64,000 nt of DNA from an uncultured Candidatus Melainabacteria bacterium (GTDB lineage Bacteria > Cyanobacteriota > Vampirovibrionia > Gastranaerophilales > Gastranaerophilaceae). Position numbers and translations under genes: made by a program. The notes beneath the pieces were generated by a model. It did no database searches and was not told the DNA's origin. It saw only the letters and a list, made by a program, of their open reading frames with translations. The stretch is from NCBI GenBank assembly GCA_932182025.1, contig CAKNXK010000024.1, positions 62,001 through 126,000 on the forward strand. The letters run 5' to 3'. Positions 43,612 to 53,379 of the stretch are shown piece by piece. Each line of letters begins with the position of its first letter. Position 1 is the stretch's first letter.

Positions 43612-44850
43612 TTATTTCCCGCAGCAGTTTTTGTATTTCTTACCGCTACCACAAGGACAAGGTTCGTTACGACCAACTTTTTCTGTTGTTTGCTCAGGCT
43701 TTGGAGTTGAAATAACATCAAAAACATCTGAAAACGCATTTGAGCAGTATAAAACAGTTGCAGAAGAATAAACTCTATTATTCAAATAAGTTGCTTTACA
43801 CTCTTTCAACATTTCCTCAAATGTCCATTCAGTACCCATAAGTTCATTGACAACATCCATAAAATTAGGATATTGAGCAGAAACTCTTTCCAAAATGCTA
43901 TCAGGCACAGACTCGTTAGATAAGAAATATTGAACACATTGTTTTGCATTCTCTACAGAGTCCTTATCTTCAAAAATCTTAGTGAATGTTTCATAGAAAG
44001 GAATTGCATACAAGCCTTTTTCCTTATCAAAGATTACTGCAACATCATAAGTCTCGGTATGTGAAGCAAATCCGCCAAGAGAGTTTTCCAAAAAGTTTGA
44101 ATAGTTATTATCCAACTCTTTTACATGGAAAAACTTTGGTGACTCAAGGTTAGAAAGTTTATCCTCAAGGCTAATCTCTTCACCATCATTAAACGCGCCG
44201 ATAATATCGTCAGCGTGTTTATTAGTTGTTAAAATTATATCTTTATCAAATGTTGAAATAAATTTCTGATACATTTCAGAAATCACATTTTTGATTTCCT
44301 CTTCTTTTTCAGGGTTATGAAGATACAAAAGTTTAGGGTCTTGAACAAGTTTCATTACCGCATATCTCATAGCATCTTCTTTCTGTGAATGAGATAAAAT
44401 ACTTGAAATCTCAATTACATAGTATTCATTTCTGAACTCAAAAATTCTTGCAACAATGTATTGACCGGCATAAACACCTCTGAAATTAGTCATTTTAGTC
44501 AAAGAAAGAACTGTATAAGTTTTTTCATTAATCAAATTATATAATTCAAAACCGTTTTTAAGAATTCTTTTTATTTCAAAAATTGATGATTCTGCATTAA
44601 CAAGAGCTTCTGCAATATCCTTGTTTTTAGCATTATCTAAGAACATTTCCATAATGGATTTATTACCAATTCTGCGTTCAAAAATATAAGGCAAAAATAT
44701 TTTTTCCATCTGGTTTAAAGAAATATTTCCTGCACCAATGGTTCTCAAATACTCATCAAAATCAGCCTTAACTGTTTCATTTGATTGCGTAAACTCAAAA
44801 ACTTCTTTTATAACGTCATTAATTTCATTAATTTTTTCAATTACTGTCAT
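43612..44850 (-). CDS. SEC-C motif protein of unknown function
   Basis: About 412 residues from ATG 44850, chosen for GGAGAGGG upstream; a TTG at 44883 is the longer option. The C-terminus has the zinc-binding SEC-C motif, RNEPCPCGSGKKYKNCCG, as in SecA and many chaperone- or nuclease-linked proteins. The N-terminal 370 residues are helical and mixed without a recognised domain, membrane segment or signal. The SEC-C end suggests binding to SecB, ribosomes or nucleic acids. Confidence 0.7.
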   Translation of the reverse strand: MTVIEKINEINDVIKEVFEFTQSNETVKADFDEYLRTIGAGNISLNQMEKIFLPYIFERRIGNKSIMEMFLDNAKNKDIAEALVNAESSIFEIKRILKNGFELYNLINEKTYTVLSLTKMTNFRGVYAGQYIVARIFEFRNEYYVIEISSILSHSQKEDAMRYAVMKLVQDPKLLYLHNPEKEEEIKNVISEMYQKFISTFDKDIILTTNKHADDIIGAFNDGEEISLEDKLSNLESPKFFHVKELDNNYSNFLENSLGGFASHTETYDVAVIFDKEKGLYAIPFYETFTKIFEDKDSVENAKQCVQYFLSNESVPDSILERVSAQYPNFMDVVNELMGTEWTFEEMLKECKATYLNNRVYSSATVLYCSNAFSDVFDVISTPKPEQTTEKVGRNEPCPCGSGKKYKNCCGK

Positions 44851-44913
44851 ATACCCTCTCCTCGTATAACAAGAATATCGCAAGCAAGGTTATTTGGCAA
44901 TAATACTGTGTGG

Positions 44914-45762
44914 CTATAAATCAAAATCTAATTCAGGATTTGCCCGAAACCAAGTCAACTGACGTTTTGCATAATTTCTTGTATGCTGTTTAAGCTTATC
45001 CAAAGCTTCGTTTAAGGCCGCCTCACCGTCAAGGTAAGTCAAAATTTCCTTATAGCCAATTGTGCAGACAAAATTCTTAATCCGTCCATGTTTTTTAAGC
45101 AGATTTTGAGTTTCTTCAATCAACCCTTGTTCAACCATTATATCAACACGTTTATTAATCCTATCATACAATACCTCTCTGGATTCAATAAAAGGCATTT
45201 TCCATTCGACATCGAATTCCGGTTCTTTTTGACCCGAAACCTCTGAAAACGGTTTGTTTAAAATCTTCATAACCTCTAAAGCACGTACAATACGGCGTTT
45301 ATTTGACTCATACAATCTTTCATAAGATATAGGGTCAAGTTGTTTTATTTCCTCTAACAAAGTTTCTTTATCAAGCAGGTTTAATTCTTCTCTTAACTCT
45401 GGATTTGCTTCGACTCTTGGTAAATCATAGTTCTCAAGTAAAACTCTAAAATATAATCCCGTTCCGCCTGCAACAATAGGAGTTTTACCGCGGTTTAAAA
45501 TATCATAAACAGCCTTACGCGCATCATCAGCATAATTACCCACAGAATAATCAAACTCCGGTTCAACAATATCAATCAAATGATGAGGAACACCATCGCG
45601 TTCTTCCATTGTTGGTTTAGCAGAAGCTATATCAAAACCTTTATACACAAGACGCGAATCGGCAGAAACAATTTCGCCGTCAATTTGTTTGGCTAAATCT
45701 ATCGCCATTTTTGTTTTACCGCTCGCAGTTGGCCCGACTATTGCTATAACTTTTGGTTTCAT
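44914..45762 (-). CDS. miaA: tRNA dimethylallyltransferase
   Basis: About 282 residues from ATG 45762. MiaA puts the dimethylallyl group on A37 of tRNAs reading UNN codons. The P-loop is GPTASGKT near residue 10-17, followed by D-S-R-L-V-Y and later R-I-V-R-A-L-E-V. I chose this start because TATTAT lies exactly six bases upstream (a leaderless pattern) and family N-termini begin close to the P-loop; ATG 45774 is an alternative. It diverges from the TPR gene. Confidence 0.92.
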   Translation of the reverse strand: MKPKVIAIVGPTASGKTKMAIDLAKQIDGEIVSADSRLVYKGFDIASAKPTMEERDGVPHHLIDIVEPEFDYSVGNYADDARKAVYDILNRGKTPIVAGGTGLYFRVLLENYDLPRVEANPELREELNLLDKETLLEEIKQLDPISYERLYESNKRRIVRALEVMKILNKPFSEVSGQKEPEFDVEWKMPFIESREVLYDRINKRVDIMVEQGLIEETQNLLKKHGRIKNFVCTIGYKEILTYLDGEAALNEALDKLKQHTRNYAKRQLTWFRANPELDFDL

Positions 45763-45768
45763 ATTTAC

Positions 45769-45774
45769 ATAATA
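45769..45774 (-). promoter_or_regulatory. -10 box six bases before miaA ATG
   Basis: TATTAT on the minus strand, six bases, then ATG 45762, within the 45-bp divergent region shared with the TPR gene. Confidence 0.4.
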
Positions 45775-45795
45775 CATTAAAAGCAAAAAGTATGT

Positions 45796-45801
45796 TATAA
45801 T
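45796..45801 (+). promoter_or_regulatory. -10 box six bases before the TPR gene ATG
   Basis: TATAAT, then six bases, then the ATG at 45808. There is no room for a ribosome site. Confidence 0.5.
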
Positions 45802-45807
45802 AAGCGT

Positions 45808-46638
45808 ATGTTTAAGAAAAGTTTAGCATTAATTTTATTATCTTGTTCTCTTGCTGCTTACGCGGTAGAGGTACCTATGGATGCTAAACTTGATTACAAT
45901 CAAGGTATTGATTTTTACAAACTCGGGATGTATGAGCGTGCAATGGAGTCTTTCAGAAGCGCAATCAGAACTTTCCCTGATTATATTGATGCCTACTATA
46001 ACCTTGGAACAGTACTCGAATATCTTAAAAATTATTCTGAAGCTATTACTGTTTTTAAACAGATTTATTTAAGAAATCCTAATGATTATGAAGTAATCTA
46101 CAAACTTGCTAATCTTTCTGCAAAGCTTGAAGATTATACAAAAGCAGCTGAATACATTTCTTTAATCCCGCCTGCAAGCAGTTATTATAAATCAGGGCAG
46201 GAATTAGCAGAATCAATCAAAGTAAATACAACTTTGCCTGTACAGCAGTCAAACACACCTTCTAAAATCGCAACTCATACAGGGATTTATGAAAACATTT
46301 TGAGCCCGACAGGTATAACAACCGACAAACAAGGAAATGTTTATGTAGCAACGTTTTCAGATAATTCAATCATTAAAATTACACCTGACAATAAAAGAAT
46401 TGTTTTCTTAAAAAGCAAACAAATTTCAGGACCAATCAGTCTTGCAAGTGACGAAGTCGGGAATATTTATGTTTCAAACTATAATGCAAACAATGTACTA
46501 AAAGTCACTCCTCAAGGTGTTGCAACCGTGCTTGTTGATAAATTAGACAAACCTTACGGGCTTCATGTTGAAGGAAATATGTTGTTTATAACCTGTCAAG
46601 GGTCAAATTCAATTTATAGACAGAAGATTAACAGATAA
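45808..46638 (+). CDS. Exported TPR and NHL-type repeat protein
   Basis: 276 residues. A signal peptide (about 1-19, ending A-Y-A) is followed by three TPR-like helical pairs (about 28-135) and then NHL/SMP-30-like beta-propeller stretches (about 160-275) with repeated G-N-(V/I)-Y-V motifs. TPRs bind proteins and NHL repeats bind proteins or ligands, so it is likely a periplasmic scaffold. Only about three propeller blades are present, fewer than a closed propeller, so it may pair with another copy. Confidence 0.65.
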   Translation: MFKKSLALILLSCSLAAYAVEVPMDAKLDYNQGIDFYKLGMYERAMESFRSAIRTFPDYIDAYYNLGTVLEYLKNYSEAITVFKQIYLRNPNDYEVIYKLANLSAKLEDYTKAAEYISLIPPASSYYKSGQELAESIKVNTTLPVQQSNTPSKIATHTGIYENILSPTGITTDKQGNVYVATFSDNSIIKITPDNKRIVFLKSKQISGPISLASDEVGNIYVSNYNANNVLKVTPQGVATVLVDKLDKPYGLHVEGNMLFITCQGSNSIYRQKINR

Positions 46639-46640
46639 GA

Positions 46641-46667
46641 AAAAAGGGCTTTTTCAAAGCCCTTTTT
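46641..46667. terminator. Bidirectional terminator between the TPR gene and clpC
   Basis: A perfect 12-base stem (46641-46652 with 46656-46667) with A and T runs. Confidence 0.85.
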
Positions 46668-46670
46668 AAT

Positions 46671-49154
46671 TTATTCTACCGTCACTTCTTCTTTCGCTTT
46701 TCTTTCGAAAACTAACTTGTCATCGCCTTCAAGTTTCAGAAGAATTACATCTCCCGGCTGATAAGCATTGGTCAGGATTTCTTCTGCAAGCTGGTCTTCA
46801 ATTTTCTTTTGTATTAAGCGGCGAAGCGGTCTTGCACCATAAGCTTCGTTATAACCGTCTTTTGCAAGGTAATCCTTAACCTCATCTGTAACTTCGATTG
46901 AAAGTTCACGTTCAGAAAGTCTCTTGAACAAATCTTTCATCATCAAGTCAACGATTTCGCGGATTTCTTCCTTGCTCAAGTGTGAGAATACGATAATATC
47001 ATCAATACGGTTTAAGAACTCAGGTCTAAATGCCTTTTTAAGTTCTTCGTTAACTGTATCTTTGAGTTTTTCGTATTTATCCTGTTTCGCAGACTCAGCT
47101 GTTGAGAAACCAAGTTTACCTGCTGTAGAAATCATACTTGCACCAACGTTTGATGTCATAATGATTACTGTATTCTTGAAGTTTACGTGTCTTCCCTTAG
47201 CGTCAGTCAAACGACCGTCATCAAGGATTTGCAACATAATATTGAATACATCAGGGTGAGCCTTCTCGATTTCGTCAAAAAGAATAACTGAATAAGGTTT
47301 CTTTCTAACAAGTTCACTCAAGTGACCGCCATCATCATAACCAACATACCCAGGAGGTGAACCAATAAGTTTCGCTGTTGAATGTTTTTCCATAAATTCT
47401 GACATGTCAACACGAATCATATTATCTTCGCTGCCGAATATTGCTTCTGCTAAAGCTTTTGCCAATTCAGTTTTACCAACACCGGTAGGACCTGAGAAAA
47501 TAAAGCTGCCGATAGGTCTGTTTGGTGATTTCAAGCCGACGCGAGCACGTCTGATTGCTTTTGAGATAGCAACAACAGCATCAGATTGACCAATAACTCT
47601 GTTATGAAGAGTGTCTTCAAGTTTGAGAAGTCTTTCGCCTTCGCCTTCTGTAATCTTAGTCACAGGAACGCCTGTCATAATCGCAATAACTTCTGCAACA
47701 TCTTCTTCGGTTACAGTCGGTTTATTAGCGTCATTTTGACGTCTCCATTCTTCTGAAACCTCACGAATTCTGTCTTTCATGTTAGCTTCATCATCACGAA
47801 GAGCAGAAGCCCGTTCAAATTCCTGATTACGGATTGCTTCTTCTTTTTCTTTGATAATTTCTTTAAGTTCTTTTTCAAGTTCTTTACCTTCAGGAGAAAG
47901 TGTGCAAACTTTCAAACGAACTTTTGAGCTTGCTTCGTCGATTACGTCAATCGCTTTATCAGGCAAGAATCTGTCATTAACATATTTGCTTGATAATTTT
48001 GTAGCTGCAACAATCGCTTCATCAGAAATAATTAAGCTGTGGTGGTCTTCGTATTTAGGTTTCAAACCACGTATAATTTCGATTGTTTCATCAATTGAAG
48101 GCTCTTCAATAATTACAGGCTGGAATCTTCTTTCAAGTGCTGAATCTTTTTCGATATACTTTCTGTACTCATCAGAAGTTGTAGCACCGATTACCTGAAT
48201 TTCACCGCGAGAAAGCGCCGGTTTCAAGATATTAGCGGCATCGATTGCACCTTCTGCTGCACCCGCACCGATAAGTGTGTGCATTTCATCGATTACAAGA
48301 ATAACATTACCTGCTTGTCTGATTTCGTCCATAATCTTTTTAAGACGTTCTTCAAACTCACCTCTGTATTTAGTACCTGCAATCAAAAGCCCCATATCTA
48401 ACTGGATAATCTTTTTGTTTTCAAGAATATCAGGAACTTCGCTATTAACAATTCTGCTTGCAAGACCTTCTGCAACAGCAGTTTTACCAACACCGGGTTC
48501 ACCAAGTAAAACAGGGTTGTTTTTAGTTCTTCTTGCAAGTATTTGAATAACACGTTCAATCTCTTTTTCACGACCTACAACAGGGTCAAGTCTAAGTTCA
48601 GAAGCTGCAAGAGTCAAATCTGTACCAAACTCGTCAAGAGAAGGTGTTTTAACTTTGCTTGTACTTCCGGATGAGCTTGAGCTTGATGAACTGCCTGCAC
48701 CGGCTCCTGCTGTTGGTTTTGAATCCCCAAGCATTTTAACCACATTGCTTCTGATTTTGTTTAAATCAACACCAAGGTTTTCTAAAACTCTTGCTGCAAC
48801 GCCTTCTCCTTCACGGATAAGACCAAGAAGCAAGTGCTCTGTGCCAATGTAGTTATGACCTAATTGTCTTGCTTCATCCCAAGACAATTCCAAAACTCTT
48901 TTTGCACGAGGTGTGAATGGGATTTCTACAGCAACAAAGCCTGAGCCTCTGCCGATAATTTTTTCAACTTCAACTCTTGCATCTTTAAGATTAACTCCCA
49001 TTGATTTAAGAGTCTTAGCTGCAATCCCTGTACCTTCGCCGATAAGTCCTAAAAGCACTTGTTCTGTGCCAACGAAATTATGACCTAGTCGTCTTGCTTC
49101 TTCCTGAGCAAGCATAATAACTTTAATCGCTTTTTCAGTAAAACGTTCGAACAT
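46671..49154 (-). CDS. clpC: ATP-dependent Clp protease ATPase subunit ClpC
   Basis: 827 residues. Two N-terminal Clp repeats (about 1-145) are followed by a Ser/Gly linker, AAA domain 1 (Walker A GEPGVGKTA near 220), a UVR-like middle helix pair (about 415-470), and AAA domain 2 (Walker A GPTGVGKTE near 551). This is the ClpC layout of Gram-positives and cyanobacteria. It unfolds proteins for ClpP. A promoter with TTTACA and TATAAT 17 bases apart lies upstream, and a palindrome CTTACA-N6-TGTAAG sits in the 5' leader. No mcsA/mcsB or ctsR gene is adjacent. Confidence 0.95.
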   Translation of the reverse strand: MFERFTEKAIKVIMLAQEEARRLGHNFVGTEQVLLGLIGEGTGIAAKTLKSMGVNLKDARVEVEKIIGRGSGFVAVEIPFTPRAKRVLELSWDEARQLGHNYIGTEHLLLGLIREGEGVAARVLENLGVDLNKIRSNVVKMLGDSKPTAGAGAGSSSSSSSSGSTSKVKTPSLDEFGTDLTLAASELRLDPVVGREKEIERVIQILARRTKNNPVLLGEPGVGKTAVAEGLASRIVNSEVPDILENKKIIQLDMGLLIAGTKYRGEFEERLKKIMDEIRQAGNVILVIDEMHTLIGAGAAEGAIDAANILKPALSRGEIQVIGATTSDEYRKYIEKDSALERRFQPVIIEEPSIDETIEIIRGLKPKYEDHHSLIISDEAIVAATKLSSKYVNDRFLPDKAIDVIDEASSKVRLKVCTLSPEGKELEKELKEIIKEKEEAIRNQEFERASALRDDEANMKDRIREVSEEWRRQNDANKPTVTEEDVAEVIAIMTGVPVTKITEGEGERLLKLEDTLHNRVIGQSDAVVAISKAIRRARVGLKSPNRPIGSFIFSGPTGVGKTELAKALAEAIFGSEDNMIRVDMSEFMEKHSTAKLIGSPPGYVGYDDGGHLSELVRKKPYSVILFDEIEKAHPDVFNIMLQILDDGRLTDAKGRHVNFKNTVIIMTSNVGASMISTAGKLGFSTAESAKQDKYEKLKDTVNEELKKAFRPEFLNRIDDIIVFSHLSKEEIREIVDLMMKDLFKRLSERELSIEVTDEVKDYLAKDGYNEAYGARPLRRLIQKKIEDQLAEEILTNAYQPGDVILLKLEGDDKLVFERKAKEEVTVE

Positions 49155-49170
49155 CTATAAAATTCCTCTT

Positions 49171-49188
49171 CTTACATATATGTGTAAG
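49171..49188. promoter_or_regulatory. Palindrome in the clpC leader
   Basis: CTTACA-TATATG-TGTAAG lies between the clpC promoter and its ribosome site. It could be an operator for a heat-shock repressor. Confidence 0.4.
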
Positions 49189-49191
49189 TTT

Positions 49192-49220
49192 ATTATAGCG
49201 GGAATGTAACTTTTTGTAAA
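49192..49220 (-). promoter_or_regulatory. clpC promoter
   Basis: On the minus strand TTTACA and TATAAT are 17 bases apart. Transcription would start near 49184, about 30 bases before the ATG. Confidence 0.7.
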
Positions 49221-49234
49221 GCGATGAGTTTTAC

Positions 49235-49435
49235 TATTTCTTCTCTTTATTTGCGAGGCAAATCTTTCACTTTTCTTTCCCAGTTGTAGGTTAAATCTAC
49301 AAGCCAAATGTATTTACCCCAGAAATGTAACAAAAAGATGAGAAAGCACGCAGCTGTTTTGGCTGAGTGTCTACGCCATTCAGGCGTTTTTGTTCAAATG
49401 GATGCTGCAAACAAGTTTGCACTATTATGCACGCT
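49235..49435 (-). repeat. Composite dispersed repeat, copy 2
   Basis: On the minus strand this has AATAGTGCA-aa-CTTG-tt-TGCA, CCATT, GCGTGCTTTC, a TATTTGG-like block, and TTGCCTCGCAAATA, the same order as at 30440-30590. It fills the gap upstream of clpC. No gene is seen in it. Confidence 0.5.
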
Positions 49436-50060
49436 ATTTTATATTTGGAAAAGCATAAATTACACCGTCATTACTTCTCCAGCGTAAATAACCTGTTTTA
49501 GGGGTTTTATCCAAGTCAAAAACTGATACCAAAGCCCAGTTCCCGCGAATAGTAGTGAGTTTTATTTGTTTTATATAATTTAATTTTGATACATTTTGAG
49601 ATAAATCCTCAGCTTTTGCACGCAAAACTTTTGTATCATCAGGAGCGTCTTTCATAAGACGAAGTCCGTATTTTCTGCCATAAAGGTTATAAAAATTTAG
49701 CCAAGGCAAGAACTGCATTCTGTCAACCGTCTGAACCCAGCCTTTTGCGCGGGTTTGTTTATCATAAATAACTTGAACCCAGCCGTCTTCATCAATATCT
49801 GATACATATAAAAATCCGAGTTTTTTATCATTAATCAATACCGCAAAAACACTATCAGGCATTGTTTCAGCATTATATGAAAAATCCATTTTTTTAATCA
49901 CCTGAGAATTAGCTTCAGGATGAGAATATAATGTCAACTCTTTATCAGTTTGATACATCCCGATTACACCTTCAGGAATAGAACCGACATAAAACGGCAT
50001 TGTATCCGCGAACACAGGTAATGTCAGCATCATAGCTAATATTATTAAAAACTTTTTCAT
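49434..50060 (-). CDS. Exported SH3-like protein
   Basis: 208 residues. A signal peptide (about 1-18, ending V-F-A) is followed by two beta-rich parts (about 35-105 and 145-200) with the spacing of bacterial SH3-like domains (G-W-V-Q-V-I-Y, then W-A-L-V-S-V-F). Such domains bind peptidoglycan peptides or proteins outside the cytoplasm. The gene starts 4 bp inside the end of the large zinc-ribbon gene, so both are one operon. Family not firmly assigned. Confidence 0.6.
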   Translation of the reverse strand: MKKFLIILAMMLTLPVFADTMPFYVGSIPEGVIGMYQTDKELTLYSHPEANSQVIKKMDFSYNAETMPDSVFAVLINDKKLGFLYVSDIDEDGWVQVIYDKQTRAKGWVQTVDRMQFLPWLNFYNLYGRKYGLRLMKDAPDDTKVLRAKAEDLSQNVSKLNYIKQIKLTTIRGNWALVSVFDLDKTPKTGYLRWRSNDGVIYAFPNIK

Positions 50061-53000
50061 CCCAAAACCCTCTTAAGACTATTTTTCATCGCATCAAGCT
50101 TTTGCAGTTCTGACTCCGTATCAATATCCGCAATATCAATATACAACTTTTCAAATAATGCGTAAAGCAATTTTGCTTGATTACCAAGTTTTTGAATTGC
50201 TGCAAGTGAATCATTTACCAGAAGCAATGCTTCATCCTTAAATAACAATGCTTTAAGGTATTTTGCAACACAAGTTATATTAAACATAGCAGATTTTTCA
50301 GCGCCCTCCAAAACATCCGAATAAATAGATTTTGCTTTCTCCTCAATTCCGATTTTTGAATAAGCATAAGCAATCAACAAGTCACAGAATAATTCCAATT
50401 CTTTTTGATGCAAATCAAGTGCAAGAAGTTTTGCTTGATAAATATTCTGTGCAAACCTCTTGTAATCATCATTAAGAACAGACAACTCCTGCAAAATAAG
50501 ATAAATAACTTTTGAATACGCGCTAACTTCTTCGATATTACCCGTAGTGTAAACCTTATCTGCAAGAAAATCACGAACCGCCAGAATACATTCCGCTTCC
50601 GGCAATTCAGAATTTAAAGAAACAGCTACTCTTGCAAAAAACTCTTCAAGATTTTCATCCATCAAGAACAGTTTTGCAAATCCTGCCAAACGACAGGTTT
50701 CAAGCAAGTGCGACACAAAAAGATTTGTTGAAAAACTTGCCGGCTTAATTTTATCCAAGATTTCAGGTGAAATTACAGACAAAATCTCTTCCGCTATATC
50801 AGCACAATTTCTAAAATCACCGACATTATACAAGATTTCAATATGAACAAGTGAAAGCAGTAAGAACTTAGTATTAACCGCCCCATCTACAAGCAGAGTT
50901 GGATTTGGCATTCTGGAAAGAATATTGTGCAAAAGTCCTAAAGCATCAGTATAATTCGAAGAAATTAACGCGCCTTGAAGCATTAAATTTGATAGTTTTA
51001 CAATCTTATCATCATCGTCCTCATTAATCGCATCCATCAGAAGCATATTTTCTATAAAATATATCTTAGCCGGAGAATAACCGTAAAGACTCATTAATAC
51101 ATTATTATAAACTTCTTTTTTATTCTCTTCGATATCTTCTTTTGAGATATTTGACTCAATATGTTCAACCAAAGACAAGAATCCTAAACAGTTTTTAAGA
51201 TAAGCATCATAATCACCTGTTTTAATTGCAAATTGAGAGTTTTTCCATAGTGTTAAGTATTCGTCTTTAAACGCTCCGAGTTTTCCCATTGCAAATGCAA
51301 GAGAAGCATTGTCAATTTTCTTACCAAGTTTTGCGATAATATTTTTTGCCAGAAACTCTTCTGCTGCTTTTTTTAAAGAACCTTTTATTATAGGGAGAAT
51401 GATGCTAAAATTATTCAGATAAATAACATTTCCCTCAACCCTTGCCAATCCTGATTGTTTTAGAGTGTTAGCGTGTTTATAAACATCTTTAATTCCTAAT
51501 AACAAAAGAGTTTCAAAATCTATCCTTGAACCTAAAATAGTTGAATAAGCAAAAATCAAAGACAAGTCCATATTTTTGCTTAAATGCTTAATTCGTGATT
51601 TTATCAAGCCTGAAAGATTTGCAGGAAGAATTACTGATTTTTTACCTTTTATAAGGAGTTTATTATCAAAATCCAACAAAACTCCACAGTCTTTCAGATA
51701 TTGAATTGCGTTTTCATAATACAAATATGAGCCGTTAAAATTTTCCTTAATTTTTTCAAAATAAAATGACTGAATAAAGTCTTCTGCGTCAGATTTCAAA
51801 GAAGAAAGACAAGTATCCATAGATGTTTTTGTTAAAACATATTCGGTATAAATAGGAGTACGCAAAAGTCCTTTTATCTTCGAATGAACGGCAACTTCTT
51901 TTGAAGTTATAAAAACGAAATTCGGGTTAACTCTTCTAAATTTATCAAAATAAAGTTCTAAGGTTTGAATAGAAGTATCATCGAGATTCTCAAAGCCTTC
52001 TACAATAATAACTGTATCTTTTAGAATTGATAGCAGTTTGTTACAAACCTCCATATAAGCAAATCTTGCATCCTCAGGAGTCATTGCTTTGACAGGAACA
52101 CCATTCATCAAATCAACAAGGGGCTTAAATTTTGAAGTGTCGTTATAATCTCTGAATAACGCTTCAAAAAATCCCCATGGTTTATATGTCATCTCTTCGG
52201 TACAAGAAACCGTCAAAACTCTAAAATCCTGAGACTTGAAAAAATTAGCCAGAGCGCCGGTATTCACACTCAAATCATCTTCAGAACGAATTGAAATAAT
52301 TTTTGCTGTTTTACTTTTTAAAGACTCAATTAGATTTGCAGAAGGTATTCTTTCAAACGTACATTTTGCATTAATATCAAAGACTTTAAAAGAATGAATA
52401 TCTTTCTGCTCGAGTTCTGCTTGCTTTTTTATTTCATATTTATTAACAGAAATATTTGCATCATCAGTCCGTTCGGAAGGAGGTAACACATAAGATTCAA
52501 GCAAAAGTTCATAAAACATTATTGTATTACCGTTATCTTCTACAGAATACAATGAGTCAGTTTTATATTCTTTGCTTACTTCATCTCTCACAAACTGGTC
52601 AAGAACAATTTCTAACCCTTTAAGATATTTTTGTTTACCTTTATTAACAGATAATAATTTTACATTGTTCTCATAAACCATAAGTTCTTGAAGATTTTCA
52701 GATGTTTTTTTCACAATTGAAATCGAAAGATTTAAAGGTACACCCAATTCTTCCGTAACATTTTTATTCAAAGAAACAAATGTATTAATTATTTTTAATG
52801 CAAGTCTTACAGCTTTATTTGAAGAAGTTGCAAGTGAAAGCTCCTTGCACATATTTACGGTAAAAACATTTCCATAAGTTATAAAATTGCAATCAACACC
52901 TTTTATTTGCGCAAGCAAAAGATTTTTAAGTTTAATATAAAATTTTGTATAAAGTTCTTGTGATTTTAAAAGTTTTTTTATTTTTTTCAAAGAACCGAAC

Positions 53001-53275
53001 TTAATAACAATTGATGCAAATTCATCCGATTCACATTCTTGATAAGCAAGAGAGGTTTTCAAAGGAAATTTACATTTTGGACAAACTTCTTTGTCTACAG
53101 GAGAGATTTTGGAACACTTTGAACATTTTACCAAGATTGTATATCCGCATTTCTCACATACCGGAGACTCACCTATAGTGCCACAATTCTGGCATTTCAA
53201 AGCAAGCACCTTACGGCACCTTGGGCAGACGGTAGCTCCATCTTCAACTTTTGTATGACATTTTGGACATTCCAT
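50057..53275 (-). CDS. Large zinc-ribbon protein with AAA/STAND-like and TPR-like parts
   Basis: About 1072 residues from ATG 53275; a TTG at 53305 is the longer option. The N-terminus has three zinc ribbons in 70 residues (CPKC..CPRC, CQNC..CEKC, CSKC..CPKC). A degenerate AAA/STAND-like ATPase follows at about 335-520, with V-I-I-V-E-G-F-E-N-L as Walker B-like and no clear P-loop. The C-terminal half (about 600-1070) is all-helical and TPR-like. This resembles the scaffolds fused to adenylate cyclases and large regulators. It is likely a signalling hub, by inference. TATAAT lies nine bases before the ATG. Confidence 0.6.
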   Translation of the reverse strand: MECPKCHTKVEDGATVCPRCRKVLALKCQNCGTIGESPVCEKCGYTILVKCSKCSKISPVDKEVCPKCKFPLKTSLAYQECESDEFASIVIKFGSLKKIKKLLKSQELYTKFYIKLKNLLLAQIKGVDCNFITYGNVFTVNMCKELSLATSSNKAVRLALKIINTFVSLNKNVTEELGVPLNLSISIVKKTSENLQELMVYENNVKLLSVNKGKQKYLKGLEIVLDQFVRDEVSKEYKTDSLYSVEDNGNTIMFYELLLESYVLPPSERTDDANISVNKYEIKKQAELEQKDIHSFKVFDINAKCTFERIPSANLIESLKSKTAKIISIRSEDDLSVNTGALANFFKSQDFRVLTVSCTEEMTYKPWGFFEALFRDYNDTSKFKPLVDLMNGVPVKAMTPEDARFAYMEVCNKLLSILKDTVIIVEGFENLDDTSIQTLELYFDKFRRVNPNFVFITSKEVAVHSKIKGLLRTPIYTEYVLTKTSMDTCLSSLKSDAEDFIQSFYFEKIKENFNGSYLYYENAIQYLKDCGVLLDFDNKLLIKGKKSVILPANLSGLIKSRIKHLSKNMDLSLIFAYSTILGSRIDFETLLLLGIKDVYKHANTLKQSGLARVEGNVIYLNNFSIILPIIKGSLKKAAEEFLAKNIIAKLGKKIDNASLAFAMGKLGAFKDEYLTLWKNSQFAIKTGDYDAYLKNCLGFLSLVEHIESNISKEDIEENKKEVYNNVLMSLYGYSPAKIYFIENMLLMDAINEDDDDKIVKLSNLMLQGALISSNYTDALGLLHNILSRMPNPTLLVDGAVNTKFLLLSLVHIEILYNVGDFRNCADIAEEILSVISPEILDKIKPASFSTNLFVSHLLETCRLAGFAKLFLMDENLEEFFARVAVSLNSELPEAECILAVRDFLADKVYTTGNIEEVSAYSKVIYLILQELSVLNDDYKRFAQNIYQAKLLALDLHQKELELFCDLLIAYAYSKIGIEEKAKSIYSDVLEGAEKSAMFNITCVAKYLKALLFKDEALLLVNDSLAAIQKLGNQAKLLYALFEKLYIDIADIDTESELQKLDAMKNSLKRVLG

Positions 53276-53379
53276 ACTATGAATATTATAATAAAAATTG
53301 TTCAAAGATGAATAATCTATATGCTTTAATTTTTTTATTGTTTGCGCTAAAATTTAGCTAAAACAAAGGAGAAGCCTTT

